From: Negativicutes bacterium
Lineage (GTDB): Bacteria > Bacillota > Negativicutes > SKW292
Direction: 5' to 3'
Assembly: GCA_026416215.1 (NCBI GenBank)
Contig: JAOAFP010000060.1
Span: 1 to 8,625, forward strand
Length of the DNA: 8,625 nt
Part shown: positions 1 through 6,048 of the stretch, in pieces
How positions within the stretch are numbered: position 1 is the stretch's first letter
Layout of the letters: every line of letters begins with the position of its first letter
Made by a program: the position numbers and the translations under genes
Notes under the pieces: generated by a model
What the model was told of the DNA's origin: nothing
Seen by the model: only the letters and a program-made list of their open reading frames with translations
Databases searched by the model: none

Positions 1-1228
1 GTGTACCGGCTATTTTGCCCCTAACAGCCGGCTGGGCTCACCTCACGACCTTATGTTTCTGATTGACCGCTGCCACCAGTTGGGGATTGGCGTGATTCTC
101 GACTGGGTTCCCGGTCATTTTTGCCGCGACCCGCATGGGTTGGCCTGGTACGACGGCCGGCCGTGCTACGAGTATGAGGCTTACCGTCGCAGTGTAAAAA
201 ACGACTGGGGAAGCAACAATTTCGCCCTGGGGCGCAAACGGGTGCAAACGTTTCTGATCAGCAGTGCCCTGTTCTGGCTGCAGTACTACCACGCCGACGG
301 GCTGCGGGTGGACGCAGTGGAAAACATGATGAGAATAAGCGGAATGCGGGGCAATGCCGGATTCAGATTTCTGCGGAAACTGAACCAGGTTGTCGCCGAG
401 AAGGTTCCGGGTGCGATGATGATCGCTGAGGATGCTCGGCCGGCCCGCCAGGTTACCGACGGTGGGACCGACGGTCTGGGATTCACCTACCGCTGGAATA
501 TGGGCTGGTGTCATGATGTACTGAGGTTTTTCCGCGGGTCCGATTCCGAACGGCATCTCGGCTTTGAGCAGTTTCTGTTCACGCTTGAGTACGCCCACGA
601 CGAAAATTTTGTCCTGAGCTTATCGCACGACGAAGCAGCCTATGGCAGAGGCTCACTGTTGGACAAGATGCCGGGCGATTCCGGAACCAGACTGAAGAAT
701 CTCAAGCTGCTCCTGGCCTGGCAGATTTGTCATCCCGGCAAGAAACTGCTGTTTATGGGGGCTGAACTGGCTCAGCAGGACAGTTGGCGGTTTGACCGGC
801 AGCTGGACTGGGCAAGGATGAGATACCAGAAATTCCGCCAATTCAACGAATATGTCCGGCAGCTCAACCTGATTTACCGGCTTGAGCCCGGTTTGTGGCA
901 GCTGGACCGCGGCCGACGGGGGACTTCACTGGAGTTTGTCGATCGGGACAACCTGGTTTTGCTGATTGGCCGGCACGGCTGGATTGACAGTGACAGTGTC
1001 TGGGGAATATTTAATTTTTCTGGTCGCAGCTTCCCCATCTACCGTGTCGGCTGGGGACGTGGCAGATGCCGGCTTCTCCTCTGCAGCGAGTGGCGGATGT
1101 TTGGCGGACCGGTGACTGACGAGTCTAGGACCGTCGACTGTCAGCCGTTGCCCTGTCACGGACAGCCATACAGCCTTGAATTCACCCTTCCAGCCTATTC
1201 GGTTTGCATTTTCAAGCCAGTGGGGTAA
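1..1228 (+). CDS. glgB: 1,4-alpha-glucan branching enzyme, C-terminal part (5' end outside window)
   Basis: Cytosolic GH13 enzyme that cuts alpha-1,4 glucan chains and re-attaches them through alpha-1,6 links during glycogen synthesis. The frame is open from base 2, and its first residues read GYFAPNSRLGSP, the conserved entry into the GlgB barrel, so the N-terminal domains and the real start lie upstream. About 408 residues are visible. GH13 regions appear in order: DWVPGHF (region I), DGLRVDAV with the nucleophile Asp at 311-313, MIAEDA with the acid/base Glu at 428-430, and LSLSHDE with the third Asp at 629-631. Also typical are GLGFTYRWNMGW, KMPGD, HPGKKLLFMG and the C-terminal beta domain ending in HGQPYSLEFTLPAYS. 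It differs from typical GlgB in reading VENMM where VASML is usual, in a much shorter loop before FLRKLN, and in SHDEAAYG where SHDEVVHG is usual. The family is certain; substrate or chain-length preference may differ. Confidence 0.95.
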   Translation, partial: CTGYFAPNSRLGSPHDLMFLIDRCHQLGIGVILDWVPGHFCRDPHGLAWYDGRPCYEYEAYRRSVKNDWGSNNFALGRKRVQTFLISSALFWLQYYHADGLRVDAVENMMRISGMRGNAGFRFLRKLNQVVAEKVPGAMMIAEDARPARQVTDGGTDGLGFTYRWNMGWCHDVLRFFRGSDSERHLGFEQFLFTLEYAHDENFVLSLSHDEAAYGRGSLLDKMPGDSGTRLKNLKLLLAWQICHPGKKLLFMGAELAQQDSWRFDRQLDWARMRYQKFRQFNEYVRQLNLIYRLEPGLWQLDRGRRGTSLEFVDRDNLVLLIGRHGWIDSDSVWGIFNFSGRSFPIYRVGWGRGRCRLLLCSEWRMFGGPVTDESRTVDCQPLPCHGQPYSLEFTLPAYSVCIFKPVG

Positions 1229-1235
1229 GGCGGAG
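1227..1235 (+). promoter_or_regulatory. Ribosome binding site of the zinc-ribbon membrane protein gene
   Basis: The purine-rich AAGGCGGAG overlaps the glgB stop codon and ends 8 bases before the ATG at 1244. It supports that start. With only 15 bases between the genes, translation very likely follows directly from glgB. Confidence 0.6.
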
Positions 1236-1243
1236 TACAAGCT

Positions 1244-3955
1244 ATGATCTGCAAGTTTTGCGGTGGGCCGCTTCGGCCTGACAGCCCAGTTTGCCGGTAC
1301 TGCGGCCACGATAATGAAGGTGAGAGCGGCAGCCACCCCCATGCCAGGGACGGGCACGGCGGTGAAAACCTCATTGAAACCATGTTCACCGCCCTTTCAG
1401 AATCCGGTGACTCGGTTACGCACGCCGAAAAAAACGGAGATGACGAAATGGCTGCCCTCGACGACTTTTTTGCCGGACTGGCGGACAGCGGCGGGAGCAA
1501 ACAGCCAGATAGAGCCCCCGAGGATGCCGGCGAAAGCCATGGCGGCGAACATGGGACGGTTACCGGATCGCAGACGGCGGATGTGCAGTCGGAAAGAGGG
1601 AGTGTCGAGCCACCGCCGCCTGCTGAAACGATTGACGTAACATGGAGCATGAAAAATGCCGGTGATTTATTCCCTGGCGCCGGACTGCCCGGCCAACAGC
1701 CCGGAGATGACCAGAAACCGACGGACCAATTGGGTAAAAGTCCGGAATGGCAGGAATTAGCCGGCGGCCCCGACGGGGAAACTGACAGCAATACGCGACA
1801 GAACGAACTGGATGAACTGTTGTCTGGCATTGACAGCTGGCAGACCGGGCAGGACCCGTCCGTGGAATCGGACAGCAGGTTGGAATTCTCAGACCCCGTA
1901 CCTGACGGACGCGAACCTGAGCGCAGGGAGACGGCGGAGACAGATGAGGTGGCCGCTGATGGTCCGGCTGAGGAGGAATTGCCAGATAGCAACACTGACG
2001 CCGCGGTTGAACGCATAAATCAGGAATTAGGCGATGGATCTGCCGGCTCCGGCCAGAAGACATCCAGGACTGAGCCGGACGCAGGTGTGGATGACAATGT
2101 CGGTCGAACTCCGGCCGGTTTGGTGGTTGGGCGCGACGTTATGGAACCGGCTGTCGATCTGGGCGGCGTCAGAGCGGCAGAAGATCCGCTGCCGACTGAC
2201 ACGGACCGGTCTGACGAGCCGTCCGGCGATCAGGCTGAATCCGATCGGACAGTTCAACGACAACTGGCAGTTGACCAGCCATTCGGTAAACCGCCGGAAA
2301 TAATAGATGGCACAGACCTGCAGGCCGGCGATTCCGACGTCGCCGTTCAGGGCAACGGAGTTGATCGAAGCCGTGACATAACAGGTCTACAACCGAGCGA
2401 GTCAGCCGGTGCCGTCCGGGACGGGAGAGCCGGCCGGACTGACGGACTGTCGGCAGAAGATGCGGCTGTACGGTCAACAGCAGTACAACCACCGGCCGGT
2501 GACAGTGTCCCGAACTGGCCGCCGGTGTCGGATGGCTGGCTAACCAGCGAACTCGATCTGCTTACTGACGATGAACTGGGATACACGCCCGAATTTATCC
2601 GTCGCCCGGATGATCGACAGTTTGAAAACGAGCACATTCCCCGGGAATTGCCGGCACTGACGGCTGAACCGGCTGGAGACGGACGGCTGTCGGCGGGGAC
2701 AGACTACCATGAACCAGTAGCTTTTGAACCGGCCGGGCCCTGGCAGGATCAGCTCGGCGGGTCGGCTGATGGCGAAAGGCAACCGGCGCCGGATATTGTG
2801 TCCGGTGCTGAACAGTATGTTCCGCCGTCTGATATCCCAGCCGCCGGCTCAGGACCGGATGTCTCCATGTATGGCGGTGAAATGGTTTCTGATCAGCCAG
2901 AACCGGCGAACACGTTTGTGGATTCGTTTTCCACCACTGACGAGCTGGCTGGACCGACGACTGAGCCGGACGGGCAACCGCCTGCCGGTGAGTCCGACAG
3001 GAAGCCGGGTGTAATACAGGTCTTGCGCCGTTTTATCTCCCAGCTTGTAAAACGCCGTGTCCACCAGAAGGACAACGACCGACTGTCCGAGGATCAGACG
3101 GTGGATACACCGGTCGGGGTACAGCCGGCCGGCCGGGCCGGGGTAGCCGTACTGCTGGCTGGTCTGCCGGAGGTTTTGAGCCAGCGGACGCTGATGTTGC
3201 TTGCTTTGGTATTCAGTCTGACTATTGGCGGTTTATCAGGTATTTTTGCTGCCTACATCCAGTACCGTCATATGGCTGCCGGGCAACTGACTGACGGTTT
3301 GCAGCACTTCCCGCCGTCAGATGCCCGGCAGTCCGTGCCGGAAACGGACAGCCAGCCGGCGTTTGCCAGTGAAGACACCACCGGCCGGCCGCCGCCGGAA
3401 CAGCCGGGGCAGAAAGTCGGCTTGCCCGGCAGTGAGGCACCCACCAGGGGAATGTCAGGGAACTATTTCCTGTCCCTGGACGAAGTGGCCAGTGCAGCCC
3501 CCAAACTGGAGTTGCCGGTGACGGCAATCGGCGGCGAAACTTCGATTGGACGGGGCTACATTGCAAATATTGCAATCGGCCAGTCCCGCCAGGCGGTGAT
3601 GGACGCCAATCACGCCGAACTGATAGATGGGGCGTATTTTGGTGATTTCACCGAGCCGGTACTGGTAATTGACCGTCCAAACGGCAACATTGTCGCCGGG
3701 ATAGGCGGGGATGGCAGGATAAACGTGATCGAAACCCGTTCTTCCTATTACCGGACGGAAGAAGGAATTACTGTGGGAATGTCGTTTGCCAGGGTAAGGG
3801 AAAAATACGGCGACGTCAGAATTATCTACATCGATCAGGGAATGTACGGTCTGTCAGAAAAAGCCCGCCTGCTGTTCGGACTGACCAGCAATATTCTGCC
3901 GGCCGGCGTGGCACCGCTGGATGAAGCCACCGTCAGATCGGTGACGGTTTTCTGA
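1244..3955 (+). CDS. Zinc-ribbon, long acidic linker, single-pass membrane protein with duplicated C-terminal domain; function unknown
   Basis: I do not recognise a named family for the whole 903-residue protein. Residues 1-21 form a zinc ribbon, C3-x2-C6-x10-C17-x2-C20; these are the only cysteines I find. Residues about 22-585 are rich in Asp, Glu, Gly, Pro, Ser and Thr and poor in Lys and aromatics, so probably disordered. A basic amphipathic stretch (about 590-609) precedes a hydrophobic segment at about 650-672, the only clear membrane helix. A second Pro/Gly-rich linker leads to a folded-looking domain at about 745-903, built of two similar halves (I776-x-I-G-x-S-x3-V785 and I842-x-V-G-x-S-x3-V851). 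The flanking charges suggest the ribbon and linker are cytoplasmic and the C-terminus outside. The layout recalls zinc-ribbon membrane proteins of Bacillota such as TcaA/YvbJ, but the linker is far longer. It sits 15 bases after glgB and 22 bases before the esterase. Sensing or scaffolding is only a guess. Confidence 0.9.
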   Translation: MICKFCGGPLRPDSPVCRYCGHDNEGESGSHPHARDGHGGENLIETMFTALSESGDSVTHAEKNGDDEMAALDDFFAGLADSGGSKQPDRAPEDAGESHGGEHGTVTGSQTADVQSERGSVEPPPPAETIDVTWSMKNAGDLFPGAGLPGQQPGDDQKPTDQLGKSPEWQELAGGPDGETDSNTRQNELDELLSGIDSWQTGQDPSVESDSRLEFSDPVPDGREPERRETAETDEVAADGPAEEELPDSNTDAAVERINQELGDGSAGSGQKTSRTEPDAGVDDNVGRTPAGLVVGRDVMEPAVDLGGVRAAEDPLPTDTDRSDEPSGDQAESDRTVQRQLAVDQPFGKPPEIIDGTDLQAGDSDVAVQGNGVDRSRDITGLQPSESAGAVRDGRAGRTDGLSAEDAAVRSTAVQPPAGDSVPNWPPVSDGWLTSELDLLTDDELGYTPEFIRRPDDRQFENEHIPRELPALTAEPAGDGRLSAGTDYHEPVAFEPAGPWQDQLGGSADGERQPAPDIVSGAEQYVPPSDIPAAGSGPDVSMYGGEMVSDQPEPANTFVDSFSTTDELAGPTTEPDGQPPAGESDRKPGVIQVLRRFISQLVKRRVHQKDNDRLSEDQTVDTPVGVQPAGRAGVAVLLAGLPEVLSQRTLMLLALVFSLTIGGLSGIFAAYIQYRHMAAGQLTDGLQHFPPSDARQSVPETDSQPAFASEDTTGRPPPEQPGQKVGLPGSEAPTRGMSGNYFLSLDEVASAAPKLELPVTAIGGETSIGRGYIANIAIGQSRQAVMDANHAELIDGAYFGDFTEPVLVIDRPNGNIVAGIGGDGRINVIETRSSYYRTEEGITVGMSFARVREKYGDVRIIYIDQGMYGLSEKARLLFGLTSNILPAGVAPLDEATVRSVTVF

Positions 3956-3963
3956 ACAGCCGC

Positions 3964-3970
3964 AGGAGGA
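3964..3970 (+). promoter_or_regulatory. Shine-Dalgarno site fixing the TTG start of the esterase
   Basis: AGGAGGA, a near-perfect anti-16S match, ends 7 bases before the TTG at 3978. The next in-frame ATG is 30 codons downstream (residue 31) and would remove the first part of the beta sheet, so TTG is the better start. Confidence 0.75.
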
Positions 3971-3977
3971 ACCGCAG

Positions 3978-4802
3978 TTGACTGTCCGGCTGGAACTGGG
4001 TGAACATATTCTTCGCCGGATAAACCACATCTCCCGGCAGCTGAAAACCATTGAGGAGTTTCCGGCAATGACCGCAGGGGAGGTCCGCAGGATATGGCTT
4101 CACCTTCCCGCCGGATATCAGAGTACTGGACGGCGTTATCCCGTGCTGTACATGGCTGATGGGGGCAACCTGTTTACGGCGGCCGGGCGTCCTGCTGAAA
4201 GTTGCTGGATGGTTGATCTGGCTATGAGCAGGCTGGAGCAGGAAGACGAGAGACTGGCGATGCTGGTGGTGGGGATCGAACACGGTGACGGCAACCGGCT
4301 CAATGAATTACTTCCCTGGCGCGATGGTGACCGGTACTGTTGCTGGTTGACCGGCTGTCTGAAGCCGTTTGTCGACCGTCACTTCCTCACCATGCCCGGG
4401 CGCGGGCACACTCTGGTCGCCGGGTCTTCCCTGGGGGGAAGCATCGCGTTGCATCTGGTTCTCCACTACAATTCGATTATCGGCAACGCCCTTGCTCTGT
4501 CCCCGTCCTATTTCGTCCTGCAAAATGGCGGATACTGGCAAAATCTGCATCTGACCGGCCCCACCTGTGTTTACCTGGATTGTGGCGGATATGAGTGTCC
4601 GGAGCTTAACCTGTGCTACACCATTGCAAGCAGCTGTCAGAGGTTTGGCAGCTGGCTCAACAGGGCCGGTGCCGGCTGGATCAGGGTCATTCAGCGCTTT
4701 TTCCCCGATCATCAGCATCACGAATGGTTCTGGCAGCAGCGGTTTCCCCAGGCAGTGCGGGCACTGGGGGAAACGATGTTATTGATGTCCGGCCGAGGCT
4801 GA
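3978..4802 (+). CDS. Putative alpha/beta-hydrolase esterase (esterase D / enterochelin esterase family)
   Basis: A 274-residue serine hydrolase resembling the esterase D family (Pfam PF00756), which includes enterochelin esterases, S-formylglutathione hydrolases and mycolyltransferases. Family marks in order: VRRIWLHLPAGY (about 37-47), the YPVLYMADGGNLF strand and turn (54-66), KPFVDRHF (129-136), and the nucleophile elbow G149-S-S151-L-G153 giving Ser151 as nucleophile. The acid is probably Asp201 in VYLDCGG, and the base is most likely His248 in HHEWFW. There is no signal peptide or membrane segment, so the enzyme should be cytosolic. The start is TTG with a strong ribosome binding site. 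It lies 22 bases after the zinc-ribbon protein gene and probably shares its transcript. It is unusually rich in cysteine (nine, several clustered at 197-220). The substrate cannot be told from sequence; nearness to glgB does not by itself imply a carbohydrate ester. Confidence 0.82.
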   Translation: MTVRLELGEHILRRINHISRQLKTIEEFPAMTAGEVRRIWLHLPAGYQSTGRRYPVLYMADGGNLFTAAGRPAESCWMVDLAMSRLEQEDERLAMLVVGIEHGDGNRLNELLPWRDGDRYCCWLTGCLKPFVDRHFLTMPGRGHTLVAGSSLGGSIALHLVLHYNSIIGNALALSPSYFVLQNGGYWQNLHLTGPTCVYLDCGGYECPELNLCYTIASSCQRFGSWLNRAGAGWIRVIQRFFPDHQHHEWFWQQRFPQAVRALGETMLLMSGRG

Positions 4803-4852
4803 CAGCCGGGAAACTTTGTGTTTTCCGGAAATTAACCGGTAAATTCGGCAAA

Positions 4853-4859
4853 GGGAGGT
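4853..4859 (+). promoter_or_regulatory. Shine-Dalgarno site fixing the GTG start of the ferritin-like gene
   Basis: GGGAGGT ends 6 bases before GTG 4866. No ATG is available nearby in frame before the conserved first helix, so the GTG start is well supported. Confidence 0.7.
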
Positions 4860-4865
4860 AAAAAA

Positions 4866-5378
4866 GTGAAGGCTAAGCAAAATCTGTACAGCGATATCGA
4901 GGGGTTGCGGATTGGCATTGAGATTGAGCAGCGCGGACAAAGGTTTTACAGGCTGGCAATGGAGCACTGCCAAATTCCGGAACAGCAGGATCTGTTCAGG
5001 TACCTGATGCAGGAGGAAGTAAGGCACAGCGATGTTTTCAGCGGCATGCTGAAAAATCTGTCGGTCAGGCACGGCCAGGGGAGCGATGACTATCTGTTTG
5101 ACGAAGAGGCATCCCGTTATCTGACAGCCATCGCCGAAACCCATGTTTTCCCGCCGGAAAGTCAGGCTGCCGAAGTTATCGGGCAGCTTTCTGACCTCGG
5201 GGGAATCCTCAGGCTGGCGTTGCAGGCAGAAAAAGACTCTATCCTCTTCTATGACGAACTGGCTGCCAATGCCAAATTCCCTGACAGTCGGGACGTTTTC
5301 CTGAAAATGAAAAAAGAAGAGCAGGGGCACGTCATGCTGATCAAAAAGAAAATGCAGGAGTTCGGTATTGATGGCTGA
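4866..5378 (+). CDS. Ferritin-like / rubrerythrin-type diiron protein
   Basis: A 170-residue four-helix-bundle protein of the rubrerythrin/ferritin-like family. These carry a non-haem diiron centre and usually act in peroxide reduction or iron handling in the cytoplasm, often in anaerobes. Both halves of the ligand pattern are visible: E21 followed by G24 and F27-Y28, then E51-x2-H54; E122 followed by F128-Y129, then E152-x2-H155. E91 in the middle may be the extra ligand seen in rubrerythrins. There is no C-terminal rubredoxin Cys4 domain and only one cysteine, so electrons would have to come from a separate partner. Its last codons overlap the start of the next gene, an exported cell-wall protein, so the pair is probably coupled. 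The gap upstream (4803-4865) is the only place between 3955 and 5982 where a new promoter would fit. Peroxidase versus another role is not resolved. Confidence 0.87.
   Translation: MKAKQNLYSDIEGLRIGIEIEQRGQRFYRLAMEHCQIPEQQDLFRYLMQEEVRHSDVFSGMLKNLSVRHGQGSDDYLFDEEASRYLTAIAETHVFPPESQAAEVIGQLSDLGGILRLALQAEKDSILFYDELAANAKFPDSRDVFLKMKKEEQGHVMLIKKKMQEFGIDG
5356..5360 (+). promoter_or_regulatory. Ribosome binding site inside the ferritin-like gene for the 3D-domain gene
   Basis: AGGAG lies within the 3' end of the ferritin-like gene, 7 bases before TTG 5368 and 10 bases before ATG 5371. Both are in frame and consecutive, so either start is possible; the mature protein is the same. Confidence 0.5.
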
Positions 5379-5982
5379 AACCGGGAACTGGATGCCTGGC
5401 CGGTCCAGGACGCCCTTGCTATTGTCGATCATGGTCGGGCTGACGCTGTTTTGTATGTCAGCCGGGCTGACCGCTGAAAACGGCGACAGGGATAGCAAGA
5501 GAGACGACAATTCGGGCAGACAGATTGTCGAAGCCCAGCAACTGCTGGCTCAGCACGGTTTTTACGCTGATGACATCGACGGTATATGGGGCAGGCAGAG
5601 TGAGAGTGCTTTGATCAGCTTTCAGGTCTGGTGTGGCATATACCCGAGCGGGGTGCTCGATCCGGCCACCTGGGAGCGGCTGCGTCGTCCCGTGGCTCCG
5701 CCCGGGGAGTACCGCCGGAAATTTGTCATGCGGGCCAGTGCCTATAGTCCGGAGGAAACCAGTGGTATCACTGCCCGTGGTCACCGAGTGCGCAAGGGTC
5801 TGGTGTCGGTCGACCCCAGCCATATACCGCTGGGCAGTCGACTTTATATCACCGGCTACGGGTATGCGGTGGCTGACGACGTCGGCGGGGCGATGAGCCC
5901 CAGTCTTATTGATCTCGGTTTTGACAGCCTGACCGAAGCCCTGGCATTTGGTTGCCGGGATGTCGAGGTGTATTTGCTGTGA
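5368..5982 (+). CDS. Exported peptidoglycan-binding and 3D-domain protein (probable cell-wall hydrolase)
   Basis: A 204-residue secreted protein with three parts. Residues about 13-36 are a signal peptide (basic GRSR, then a hydrophobic core, ending SAGLTA). Residues about 52-107 are a PG_binding_1 repeat, with AQQLL, GFYADDIDGIWG and ALISFQ. Residues about 118-204 are a 3D domain (PF06725), named for three conserved aspartates, here D149 in VSVDP, D171 in ADDVGG and D182 in LIDLGF. The 3D domain has the double-psi barrel fold of MltA-type lytic transglycosylases and occurs in Bacillota wall proteins such as YocH and in spore-associated proteins, so glycan cleavage outside the membrane is the likely role. 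The usual IKG after the second Asp region is replaced by MSP. Translation starts at TTG 5368 or ATG 5371, overlapping the ferritin-like gene by 11 or 8 bases. Whether it serves growth, germination or spore formation cannot be seen. Confidence 0.9.
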   Translation: MMAETGNWMPGRSRTPLLLSIMVGLTLFCMSAGLTAENGDRDSKRDDNSGRQIVEAQQLLAQHGFYADDIDGIWGRQSESALISFQVWCGIYPSGVLDPATWERLRRPVAPPGEYRRKFVMRASAYSPEETSGITARGHRVRKGLVSVDPSHIPLGSRLYITGYGYAVADDVGGAMSPSLIDLGFDSLTEALAFGCRDVEVYLL

Positions 5983-6036
5983 AAGGCTAGCCGTAATGCA
6001 CCAATACAGCCGGACATGACAAACCGGCCATAAATC

Positions 6037-6046
6037 AGGGGTGAGG
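6037..6046 (+). promoter_or_regulatory. Ribosome binding site of hutU
   Basis: AGGGGTGAGG lies immediately upstream of ATG 6049 in the 66-base gap after the 3D-domain gene. I see no convincing promoter or T-tailed terminator in that gap (5983-6048), so readthrough from upstream cannot be excluded. Confidence 0.5.
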
Positions 6047-6048
6047 GG

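Noticed and set aside
1195..2016. 273-codon Ser/Pro-rich open frame on the minus strand
   Set aside because: It is the antisense shadow of the acidic linker gene; its low-complexity composition mirrors the Asp/Glu/Gly codons opposite.
1304..3020. Possible tandem DNA repeats or foreign origin of the linker region
   Set aside because: The protein is low in complexity, but I find no exact long DNA repeats, and word use matches the neighbouring genes.
4779..5510. 243-codon open frame on the minus strand opposite the ferritin-like gene
   Set aside because: The plus strand encodes a complete ferritin-like ligand set with a good ribosome binding site; the minus-strand product resembles nothing.
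5985..5992. GGCTAGCC palindrome just after the 3D-domain gene stop
   Set aside because: It is a short palindrome without loop or T-tract, so not a terminator, and nothing else supports an operator.
6009..6028. GCCGG...CCGGC inverted repeat upstream of hutU
   Set aside because: The stem is only five pairs with a ten-base loop and no T-run, and such words are very common in this window, so chance is the best explanation.
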